Source of the DNA: Lachnospiraceae bacterium
GTDB taxonomy: Bacteria; Bacillota; Clostridia; Lachnospirales; Lachnospiraceae
NCBI GenBank assembly: GCA_910576385.1
Contig: CAJTIR010000033.1
Span: 1-42,296, forward strand
Direction: 5' to 3'
Length of the DNA: 42,296 nt
Position numbers and translations under genes: made by a program. This document shows positions 16,185 through 23,582 of the stretch, one piece after another. Position 1 is the stretch's first letter; each line of letters starts with the position of its first letter. The notes under the pieces are model-generated. The model was not told the DNA's origin, ran no database searches, and saw nothing but the letters and a program-made list of their open reading frames with translations.

Positions 16185-16337
16185 ATGGCATCCTATGTAG
16201 CTCCCGCTTTGCGGGATAAATTTGAAACATTATCATTGGATCTAAAAAACTGTATTCTAGAACGCAATGTACACTTGAACACTCTTCAAGATCTAATCAA
16301 TGTTCTAGAGCAAATTGTGGCAGAAGGTGAATCATAA
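16185..16337 (+). CDS. Small helical protein, 50 residues
   Basis: The ATG at 16185 has a clear GAGGTGATATT site. The product MASYVAPALRDKFETLSLDL then KNCILERNVHLNTLQDLINV ends in an acidic tail; it is almost entirely helical. I believe similar small proteins are common in Lachnospiraceae, but I cannot name a family. It is divergent from the NYN gene (128 bp between starts) and is followed 12 bp later by palindromic repeat copy B, which may act as its transcription end. Confidence 0.6.
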   Translation: MASYVAPALRDKFETLSLDLKNCILERNVHLNTLQDLINVLEQIVAEGES

Positions 16338-16349
16338 ACCCATTTATTT

Positions 16350-16590
16350 TGGAAAATTCTATAGACTTTCCGAAATAAGATTAAAGAATCCTGCTTTGCA
16401 GGATTCTTCGCCTGCGGCGGATCGCTTTCGCGACATATTGATTTTCGCCGCGGTACCCTTGCTTCGCTGGGCTGCTAAGCGCCGGTGGCACTTGTTAAAC
16501 AACGACCGAAACGAAGTGAAGAAAGACCCTGCGATCACTGTTTTTTATCTTATCGAAAATCTGAAAGAATTTCCCATAGGATAAAGAAAA
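16350..16590. repeat. Palindromic dispersed repeat, copy B
   Basis: The ends are inverted: GGAAAATTCTATAGACTTTCCGAAATAAGA on the left (given by pieces) pairs with the right end TCTTATCGAAAATCTGAAAGAATTTCCC with few mismatches over about 28 bp. Inside is AATCCTGC-TTT-GCAGGATT and a GCGGCGG/CCGCCGC-like pair, both as in copy A, plus about 75 extra bp not present in A (16456-16530). No ORF is inside. It sits between the 50-residue gene and the tRNA terminator. Confidence 0.7.
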
Positions 16591-16625
16591 AATCCTGAAA
16601 ACCCATTCCCCAGGCTCTCAGGATT
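16591..16625 (-). terminator. Terminator of the tRNA-Val/tRNA-Met operon
   Basis: AATCCTGA (16591-16598) pairs with TCAGGATT (16618-16625); on the minus strand it is followed by TTTTTTC. It lies 7 bp past the tRNA-Met gene. Confidence 0.8.
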
Positions 16626-16632
16626 CGCATCA

Positions 16633-16706
16633 TAGCGGAAGAGGGAGTCGAACCCACGACACCACGGGTATGAACCGTGTGCTCTCGCCAACTGAGCTAT
16701 TCCGCC
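16633..16706 (-). tRNA. tRNA-Met (anticodon CAT)
   Basis: A 74-nt cloverleaf: acceptor GGCGGAA/TTCCGCT, D arm with GCTCAGTTGGC, anticodon stem CACGG/CCGTG around loop TTCATAC, T loop TTCGACT. It resembles elongator tRNA-Met rather than initiator, since the first pair is formed and the anticodon stem lacks three consecutive G-C pairs. The T stem (GTGGG/CCCTC) has one apparent mismatch. CCA is not encoded. A tRNA-Ile2 (lysidine-modified CAT) is less likely. Confidence 0.88.
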
Positions 16707-16775
16707 ATAAAAACGTAAAGTCATCTGTATGATAACCAAATGATATAAGAAACTCTATAAAACTTCTTATACCGA

Positions 16776-16848
16776 TGGGACCTACAGGGCTCGAACCTGT
16801 GACCCTCTGCTTGTAAGGCAGATGCTCTCCCAGCTGAGCTAAGATCCC
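16776..16848 (-). tRNA. tRNA-Val (anticodon TAC)
   Basis: A 73-nt cloverleaf: acceptor GGGATCT/AGGTCCC with discriminator A, D arm GCTCAGCTGGGAGAGC, anticodon stem CTGC/GCAG around CTTACAA, T arm ACAGGTTCGAGCCCTGT. CCA is not encoded. It precedes tRNA-Met by 69 bp and shares the promoter at 16905-16934. Confidence 0.93.
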
Positions 16849-16904
16849 ATTCTTTACGTTTCGCAATCACTATTCTCATTTGTATTTTCCTTGACTGCTT
16901 GACC

Positions 16905-16934
16905 ATTATACTACCATTTTATAGAAAATGTCAA
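16905..16934 (-). promoter_or_regulatory. Promoter of tRNA-Val/tRNA-Met
   Basis: TTGACA (16929-16934) and TATAAT (16905-16910) on the minus strand, spacer 18 bp. The 172-bp tandem repeat begins about 30 bp upstream. Confidence 0.8.
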
Positions 16935-16962
16935 TACCTTTTTTAAATTTTTTTTGTTTTAT

Positions 16963-17403
16963 AACAGTTCAGCCATCGCCAGTATGATAGACGAGTCATG
17001 CTTGCATGGATGAGGGTATCATTTTGGCGATGAGCAGAGCGCCCATTCAGCCTCAGACAGGAGCTGCTTGGGCAGCGGATGCCTGCTTTGCAGGCGGTCT
17101 GTGGCTTTTTTCATGGGCGCGGGCTGAACTGTTCTTCTTCCCAGCCATCGCCAGTATGATAGACGAGTCATGCTTGCATGGATGAGGGTATCATTTTGGC
17201 GATGAGCAGAGCGCCCATTCAGCCTCAGACAGGAGCTGCTTGGGCAGCGGATGCCTGCTTTGCAGGCGGTCTGTGGCTTTTTTCATGGGCGCGGGCTGAA
17301 CTGTTCTTCTTCCCAGCCATCGCCAGTATGATAGACGAGTCATGCTTGCATGAATGAGGGTATCATCTTGGCGATGAGCTGAACTGTTTTATTTTTCAGC
17401 CAT
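16963..17403. repeat. 172-bp tandem repeat with nested inverted repeats, 2.5 copies
   Basis: Two near-identical full units start at 16971 and 17143 and a shortened third at 17315; period 172 bp. Each full unit has a branched set of inverted repeats: AACAGTTCAGCC with GGCTGAACTGTT as outer arms; ATCGCCAgTATGATA with TATCATttTGGCGAT; GCGCCCAT with ATGGGCGC; CAGAC with GTCTG; and GCCTGC-TTT-GCAGGC. The third unit lacks the GCGCCCAT...ATGGGCGC branch but keeps the first hairpin and the outer arm. No ORF is present. This region fills the gap between the tRNA promoter and the hemerythrin gene. It is too long in period and lacks spacers, so it is not CRISPR. Confidence 0.9.
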
Positions 17404-17434
17404 CAATTTGGCATATGCGAAACTGATTTCACAA

Positions 17435-18781
17435 TCATTTTTTTTGCTTTTGAAAAAATTTATCAATATTCTTCTTAATATCTTCAGGCTTTAACGTTTT
17501 AACCAGATAGTCGGTCGGTTTTAAAGATACGACCTTGGACACACTCTCTTTATCCACAGTATTGGTCAAAAAAATCACCGATATATCTGCAAGCTCCTTC
17601 TCTGCGCGAATCATTTCCAATACCTGTCTGCCATTGCAGACTGGCATCTCATAATCCAGCAAAACCAAATCCGGTTTATCCAGAATCATACATCGAATCG
17701 CAGATAATCCAGATTCTGCCAGCACAACCTCATAATCTTTCGACAACAGTTCCTTCATCGCCTGACGTACAACAATGGAATCATCCACCACAAGCACTTT
17801 CTTCTTTTTGATTGTATCATTATTTTTAAGATATTTTTTAATCTGATCTACTGCATTATCTGCTTTAATGGAAGTCCCCTTCATCTCCTTAAGTAAATGT
17901 GGCGCCATCACACAATAGGCAAAATATCCTTCTCCTGTGTCAAACAGTAAACTTATCTGTGGGGTATATCTTCCAAATGCTTTTTGGAATTGTTCATATG
18001 TAAGCAGATTTTCCTCCTTCACCTCGAGTAATTCTGCCGATGGAATATGCGCCTTGATACGCTCCATAAACTGCTGTGCAGTATATCTGGTCATATTCAT
18101 CATCATAACGTCCAATTTATCTGCATCAGACCCCAAAATTCCATCAAGGGTACTAATCAGCAGTCTCTCCTCAAAAACTAGAAAAATCTCCCAGGTCTCC
18201 CCTTCTTTGGAACCATAAACTAAACGATAATAGATTCCTTTTCCAAATTTCTCCCCACCATAACTCTCACTGATCAATCGTGCATTTAAACGAAACAGCT
18301 CATACAACAGTTCAATGATAACCTTCTTCATCGCTGACTGCTCTTCTTCTGGTAACAACCCCACCCATTTGCTCAAAGCTTTGCCAGTAATTGCACGGTC
18401 TTCAGTCAGGGTATGTCCGATCAGCCAGCCTGCACAAACCCCTAGAAAATGCTCCACTGCATCATCAGAATAATTTGTCTGCTCCAATTCCTTTTGAATT
18501 TCTGGAAGTGTTTTTTTGCGAAAAGTGTCGTGAAGCCGTCTGTGCATATCATATCCATGATAACCAATTGAGGCCATATAAACTTCTTCTTCTGCAAAAT
18601 GCTTCATGGCATGTTCTTGAAAATATTTTATCCCCTCCTGACATACCCACTGTTTTTTTTCGGCATCTTTACTGAAAGCAAGCAGTTTTCTAAGAATGCT
18701 AAACAGTTTTTTATGCTCCCTGTCAATCACCTCTACGCCGATATTAAACCTCTCCTGCCACATAAATTGATCGCCATTCAT
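17435..18781 (-). CDS. Hemerythrin-like domain protein with C-terminal response-regulator receiver
   Basis: The 448-residue cytoplasmic protein begins with a bacteriohemerythrin four-helix domain (residues 8-135): His23, His57, His61, Glu65, His80, His123 and Asp128 are candidate ligands of the di-iron oxygen site. The middle (150-310) is an unassigned domain, possibly CheX/CheC-like; that is a guess. The C-terminus (329-445) is a REC domain with Asp333-Asp334, phospho-acceptor Asp376 in LLDYEMP and Lys428. It could link oxygen sensing to phosphorelay or chemotaxis. AGGAGG lies 5 bp before the ATG. No kinase gene is adjacent, though a chemoreceptor lies in the same window. Confidence 0.85.
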   Translation of the reverse strand: MNGDQFMWQERFNIGVEVIDREHKKLFSILRKLLAFSKDAEKKQWVCQEGIKYFQEHAMKHFAEEEVYMASIGYHGYDMHRRLHDTFRKKTLPEIQKELEQTNYSDDAVEHFLGVCAGWLIGHTLTEDRAITGKALSKWVGLLPEEEQSAMKKVIIELLYELFRLNARLISESYGGEKFGKGIYYRLVYGSKEGETWEIFLVFEERLLISTLDGILGSDADKLDVMMMNMTRYTAQQFMERIKAHIPSAELLEVKEENLLTYEQFQKAFGRYTPQISLLFDTGEGYFAYCVMAPHLLKEMKGTSIKADNAVDQIKKYLKNNDTIKKKKVLVVDDSIVVRQAMKELLSKDYEVVLAESGLSAIRCMILDKPDLVLLDYEMPVCNGRQVLEMIRAEKELADISVIFLTNTVDKESVSKVVSLKPTDYLVKTLKPEDIKKNIDKFFQKQKK

Positions 18782-18995
18782 TTCATTTTATCCTCCTTAG
18801 CTGCAATAAAATTTAGTAAACCAAGTTGTTGTGCATACTAAAAATTTGAAACAAGAAATTTTTCGCTCTTCATGCGATGTTCTATTTTATTATTTTACTG
18901 GAAAAAACTTGAATTTACAAGACTTTACCTCTACAATTGTTAGTAGAATTTTCCCATAAATTCTGGGATAAACTATATTTATGGAGGACTTTATC

Positions 18996-19862
18996 ATGCA
19001 TACCAAAACTAACTATCAACTTGTTGCACTTGATCTGGACGGTACACTTTTTAATTCCCAAAGCCAGGTTTCCCATGAAAATAAAACCGCTATTCGCCGC
19101 GCTGCTGCACATGGCATTCAGTTTGTAATTTCCACAGGTAGGCCATACACAGGGCTGCCATTAGAACTTATGAAAGAACTTGGCATTAGTTATGCTATCA
19201 CTGTCAATGGCGCTGCTGTATACAAAATACCAGAGAGAGAATGTCTGCTGGAAACCGGAATGCCAGCTTCCCTGGCTGCAGATATTGTTGAGGAACTATT
19301 AAACCTTAACATTCATATCAACTTATTTATTCACGGAGACGCCTACATGCCGTCTCAATGCTTGGAAATTATAAAAAACATTGATTCCCTCCCAGCAGCT
19401 TTAAGGGAATATATGATCTCCACACGCACCTCGGTGCCAGATCTGCCAGCGTTCCTGCGCGAACAACAGTCAGATGTCCAAAAGCTAACTTTGAATTTCC
19501 CACAGGCAGAGGATGGCACATATCCAGAACGTGTAAAAACGATCGCTATCTTAGATCGCTATCCGCAAATTTCCTACCTCTCGGGAGGATATGGAAATCT
19601 TGAATTTACCAAAACCGGCGTTTCAAAGGCAAAAGGACTCTCTTTCTTATGCAAACATTTGGATATTCCTATTGATCAAACAATTGCCTGTGGCGATAGT
19701 GAAAATGATCTGGATATTCTTAAAATAGCCGGACTGGGTGTGGCGATGGCCAATGCCCCAGAAGACATACGAAAAATGGCCGATGATATCACCAAAAGTA
19801 ATGACGAACATGGGGTCTCTGCAACGCTTATAAAATGGCTGCCAGAAATATTTTCTGTGTAG
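18996..19862 (+). CDS. HAD-superfamily Cof-type phosphatase
   Basis: Cof-type HAD enzymes hydrolyse sugar phosphates and related small phosphates. The 288-residue protein has motif I LVALDLDGTLFN with both aspartates, motif II ISTGRP, a C2-type cap domain in the middle, a lysine-containing motif III region, and motif IV ACGDSENDLDIL. The ATG at 18996 has GGAGG 8 bp upstream; the in-frame ATG at 18981 overlaps that site and is unlikely. It is divergent from the hemerythrin gene and stands alone. The substrate cannot be told from sequence. Confidence 0.93.
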   Translation: MHTKTNYQLVALDLDGTLFNSQSQVSHENKTAIRRAAAHGIQFVISTGRPYTGLPLELMKELGISYAITVNGAAVYKIPERECLLETGMPASLAADIVEELLNLNIHINLFIHGDAYMPSQCLEIIKNIDSLPAALREYMISTRTSVPDLPAFLREQQSDVQKLTLNFPQAEDGTYPERVKTIAILDRYPQISYLSGGYGNLEFTKTGVSKAKGLSFLCKHLDIPIDQTIACGDSENDLDILKIAGLGVAMANAPEDIRKMADDITKSNDEHGVSATLIKWLPEIFSV

Positions 19863-19916
19863 GGTTCACATACTTGGCCGAATTCACAAAAATTTCACAA
19901 AAAGGTAAAATCGACA

Positions 19917-19945
19917 TTGACATAACCATATCCTGGTGTTAAATT
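19917..19945 (+). promoter_or_regulatory. Promoter of the 288-residue secreted protein gene
   Basis: TTGACA at 19917-19922 and TAAATT at 19940-19945 (4 of 6), spacer 17 bp, about 50 bp before the start codon. Confidence 0.55.
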
Positions 19946-19995
19946 AATATAGTAAATAATTTCGACACTATATTTATAAAGAAAGGACATGTGTT

Positions 19996-20862
19996 ATGAA
20001 AACAGAAAACAAAAAACGATTTCACAAAATTGTGAGCTTTATGCTTGCAGCAGTCATGATGGTTTCCGTATTCTCTGTAGCAGTACCGCAGAAGGCAGAA
20101 GCCGCTGCCCCCAGTTTTAAGGGTTCGGGCAAAAGCAATGTAAAAATCACAGACGCCAACTCCTATTATGAGAGTGGTAAAGAAACTGTAATCAAATTCA
20201 AATCCAAGGTGACAGGGTATATTACCCTGACATTCTCCAATGCTTCCAATATTTATGATACTTATGGATTTGTTACTTTCTGCAACAGTAAGAAAAAGGC
20301 TCTGGGCAAGAAAGACGAATTCTATGATACTCTTGGAAAACCTTATCAGAAGACAAGAACTTATGGCGTTAAAAAAGGAAGTACCTACTATTTTAAAGTA
20401 AAGAGCAAAGGGGGCGTTAAGATTAACTCCACTGTTGTTTCTGTAAAAAAGAACGCCGGTACCAAGCGCACAAATGCAAAAAGTTTAGGCAAAAATAAGA
20501 CCATCAAAGGTGTAATTATCGCTGGCAGCAAAGCAGCTGACTGGTACAAGGTAAAATTGACCAAAAAACAGATCTTAAACTTCTACTATACTGCAAAAAC
20601 AAATGGCGCTGTATTGGGCAATGATGGTAAAATTTACTGTATTAATGGTATTAAATATACTGTATGTAAAAGTAATGGACAGCCTTTAATCGCAGGGGAA
20701 TATGATTGGGCGAACTTAATCCTTCCCTCTGATAAAGACCAATATTATATGAGAAACACTGTTACTGGTCAAAAATCTGGATTAAATCCTGGTACTTACT
20801 ACATTAAAGTAGAACCGCTCAATAAGACTTCTTCAGGATATTATACAATCAAATGGAAATAA
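19996..20862 (+). CDS. Secreted protein, beta-rich, unknown function
   Basis: The 288-residue product has a signal peptide (charged start, hydrophobic core MLAAVMMVSVFSVAV, likely cleavage after AEA near residue 37). The mature part is lysine-rich and beta-rich, with two similar blocks of about 110 residues; each has a YITLTFSN/LNFYYTA strand and a TYYFKVKS/TYYIKVEP strand, as in PPC-like or jelly-roll domains of Clostridial surface proteins. There is no LPXTG or membrane anchor, so it is probably released or bound non-covalently. A consensus-like promoter precedes and a strong terminator follows. Function is unknown. Confidence 0.8.
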   Translation: MKTENKKRFHKIVSFMLAAVMMVSVFSVAVPQKAEAAAPSFKGSGKSNVKITDANSYYESGKETVIKFKSKVTGYITLTFSNASNIYDTYGFVTFCNSKKKALGKKDEFYDTLGKPYQKTRTYGVKKGSTYYFKVKSKGGVKINSTVVSVKKNAGTKRTNAKSLGKNKTIKGVIIAGSKAADWYKVKLTKKQILNFYYTAKTNGAVLGNDGKIYCINGIKYTVCKSNGQPLIAGEYDWANLILPSDKDQYYMRNTVTGQKSGLNPGTYYIKVEPLNKTSSGYYTIKWK

Positions 20863-20871
20863 GACATAAAC

Positions 20872-20917
20872 AAAATATCGGCCATACATTATATCTTGTA
20901 TGGCCGATATTTTTTTG
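20872..20917. terminator. Bidirectional terminator
   Basis: A 16-bp perfect stem AAATATCGGCCATACA / TGTATGGCCGATATTT around an 8-base loop, with a T7 run on the plus strand and TTTTGTTT on the minus strand. It separates the two convergent secreted-protein genes. Confidence 0.92.
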
Positions 20918-20960
20918 TCTACTCGGTCAGAGTAATGGGATAATTGACTTTCCTAATCCC

Positions 20961-23555
20961 CTAATACCGATAAAATGTCAAACCATGCCGCAGACCTACA
21001 GAAACACGATACCGCTCCCCATCATAGATCATTTCAAACTGAATAATAGAGGAAGGTACATAATAGGAAGGTGAACCATTCACTGCAAAAGCGATGGTTC
21101 CTTGCTGTGCCGGTGCAATATCTACATAAGGGATTGGCGTAATCTTAGGTTCTTCTGCCACAGCATCTGCCAGGCTAATCATATTGAGACTACGGCTAAA
21201 AGCAGAATAACGGCCATTGTTGAGCATAAAATTCTCTCGACAAATTCGCATTGGCTGTGAACCTCTATTATTCACTCGAATCAAACCTACACTATAATAG
21301 TAATCAGATTGATTCTTTATTTGCACAGAAAAATTTGGCCGCTCTCCCCGCACTGTAACCTTGCAGGTAATATTTCTTCCCCCAATAGCGGCTGTAATCA
21401 CAACACTGCCTCTGTTTCTTCCAGTAACTAATCCACTTGCATCTACGGTGGCAATATTGCTGTCAGAAGAACTCCATGTTGCTCTCATAGTGGTATCGTT
21501 CATCCTCAAAGTATAGCTTCTATTGCGTTCCAAGGTCATGGATTTATAGTTTATCTTAGGATTTTCCACTTTCACCTTGCAGCTATAGGTCACATCGCCT
21601 ATTTTCGCCTTAATCACTGCCTGGCCCTTTTTCTTTCCAACCACCACACCATTTTTTACTGCAGCGATTTTCGGCGCGCTGCTGGACCATTTTATCTTTT
21701 TCTCTTTTTTGCGGGTCCCAACGCTTGTTCTTCCTTTTACTGCCACCTTCAGAGAAGTATTTTTAAGTTTGCATTCTCCTACTGTTATCTTGCAAGTATA
21801 TTTCTTTTTACCTATGCTTGCGGTAATACTTGCTTTACCTTTCTTCTTTGCAGTAATCCTGCCATTTTTTACAGTGACAATTTTTTTGTTGCTGGTAGAC
21901 CATTTGGGCTTACGTTTTGTCCCTTTTAGATACAGTTCTGTGCTTCCGCCCTGTCCAATCTTTAAGGTTTTCTTACTGAGTTTCGGTTCTTCCACAACCA
22001 CCTTACACTGCATCCTTTTGCTGCCCATATAAGCCCAAATATATGTTGTACCCTGTTTTTTGGCTGTTACTTTTCCATTCTTGTCAACCTTTGCAATCTT
22101 AGGATCCTTACTTTTCCATGTGACTGGATGATAGGCATATTTTGCCTTAAGAGTATATGTCTCCCCCTTTATCATACGCAGACCTTTTTTTGACAATGTG
22201 GGATCTTCCACATACACCTTACAATAATATTCCTTGCCGTTTTTCAACTTTGCCGTGATTTTACAAGCGCCCGCTTTTTTAGCCGTTACTTCTCCGGCAC
22301 TGTTTACGGTGGCAACTTCCTTATTAGAAGAAGACCAGGTAATTTCTTTGATCGCTCCCTCCGGTTTGATACCCGTAACAGGAATTTTTGCCGTTTTCCC
22401 AGGCTTTAGATAGAGCTGCTTTGGTATCGAAATCTGTTCTACAAAGGAACTGATATCCTTGGTGCTAAATTCATAATCAAGTTTTGTATTTTTATGTAAA
22501 TTCTCAATCACAATCCCATATAATCCTTTGGTCAGCATAAGCTCCTTATTAAAACTAATCTCATTCCCAATTATTATTTCTGCCTGCTCTTTCCACACTT
22601 CCTCTCCAACTTTATAATCATAATCATAATTACCTTTGGCTTGCAGACGGTAGATAGCAACTTTTATCGTAGATTTTCTTTGACTTACAATTTGATCTAA
22701 TGCAAACTTTGAAGAAAAAGATATTTTTTTCTGCGATAATATATTTACAACATAGGCATCAAAATCTCTTTCAGATACTGTTTCTATCTCCCGAGATCCA
22801 ATCTTGTAAGCTGCGTAATCATAACTGTCCAATGTATTTCCAGGGTTTACCAATCCCTCCCTGTCTTCAACGGGCGATAAATCGTCCGTCCAAAAATTAT
22901 AATTCAGTACGGTATCTTCCTCCAGATTCTCGATCACAATCCCATAACAGCCTTTGGGTAAAGTAAGTTCCCTATCCAAATGAACTTCTTCCTGTCCCAC
23001 CTGAACTTGAGTATTCCATACCTTCTCTCCCACCTCATACATCTCATTCTCTTGTTTCGGCTGCAAACGATAAATTGCAGCCTCCACCGTTGTTTTTTCC
23101 TGATCTGATACTGCTTTGTCTAAAGTAAATTTAGCAGAAAATAATATTTTTTGCGCTTGTGTTACATCCACCACATAAACGTCATATGACCGGTTAAATA
23201 AATCTCCTTCTTCCAGATCATCAATGGTATGATCCCAATACTCATATTCACTCCACACATCCCCAGGCTTTACCTGACTTTCCACTCCATCCCCAGGCGA
23301 CACTGCCGCCTGGTCAATCGTTTCTGATGTCTGGATCTCTTTCGTCTCCTCTCCTGTCTCTACTTTCTGGGGTTCTAAAACCTCCTCAATCGCATTCCCT
23401 TTTGCTTTTTGAGGCTCTAAAATCTCCTTATCCATACTCTCCTCTGTACTGCTGTACTCTAAGACTGGTTGCGTCCCCGTTGCCTTCACCTGCATAGTTC
23501 CAGTCTCTAAGACCATCAAACCAGCTAAGAGCATCGCTAATATTTTCTTTCCCAT
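20961..23555 (-). CDS. Surface protein with about six BIG2 (Ig-like) domains
   Basis: The 864-residue product has a signal peptide (MGKKILAMLLAGLMVLETGT), a low-complexity E/Q/K linker, two repeats of about 125 residues (each with a YxxYVVxV/FDAYVVNI strand and a CYGIVIENL/LYGIVIENL strand), then about six tandem BIG2 domains from residue 375 to 735. Their hallmark is WSSSNKEVATVNSAGEVTAK-like sequence recurring with loss of parts. A C-terminal domain of about 110 residues follows. Such repeats mediate adhesion or form cell-surface stalks. The start at 23555 has GGAGG 7 bp upstream; the in-frame extension to 23576 is unlikely. It starts only 27 bp after purL, so the two may be co-transcribed. 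Confidence 0.85.
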   Translation of the reverse strand: MGKKILAMLLAGLMVLETGTMQVKATGTQPVLEYSSTEESMDKEILEPQKAKGNAIEEVLEPQKVETGEETKEIQTSETIDQAAVSPGDGVESQVKPGDVWSEYEYWDHTIDDLEEGDLFNRSYDVYVVDVTQAQKILFSAKFTLDKAVSDQEKTTVEAAIYRLQPKQENEMYEVGEKVWNTQVQVGQEEVHLDRELTLPKGCYGIVIENLEEDTVLNYNFWTDDLSPVEDREGLVNPGNTLDSYDYAAYKIGSREIETVSERDFDAYVVNILSQKKISFSSKFALDQIVSQRKSTIKVAIYRLQAKGNYDYDYKVGEEVWKEQAEIIIGNEISFNKELMLTKGLYGIVIENLHKNTKLDYEFSTKDISSFVEQISIPKQLYLKPGKTAKIPVTGIKPEGAIKEITWSSSNKEVATVNSAGEVTAKKAGACKITAKLKNGKEYYCKVYVEDPTLSKKGLRMIKGETYTLKAKYAYHPVTWKSKDPKIAKVDKNGKVTAKKQGTTYIWAYMGSKRMQCKVVVEEPKLSKKTLKIGQGGSTELYLKGTKRKPKWSTSNKKIVTVKNGRITAKKKGKASITASIGKKKYTCKITVGECKLKNTSLKVAVKGRTSVGTRKKEKKIKWSSSAPKIAAVKNGVVVGKKKGQAVIKAKIGDVTYSCKVKVENPKINYKSMTLERNRSYTLRMNDTTMRATWSSSDSNIATVDASGLVTGRNRGSVVITAAIGGRNITCKVTVRGERPNFSVQIKNQSDYYYSVGLIRVNNRGSQPMRICRENFMLNNGRYSAFSRSLNMISLADAVAEEPKITPIPYVDIAPAQQGTIAFAVNGSPSYYVPSSIIQFEMIYDGERYRVSVGLRHGLTFYRY

Positions 23556-23582
23556 ATGCGTTCCTCCAATAATCATTTACAA

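Noticed and set aside
16963-17403. CRISPR array
   Set aside because: The repeated unit is 172 bp and nearly identical throughout; there are no short repeats separated by unique spacers and no cas genes. The Cas4-like domain at 34-36 kb is part of a helicase.
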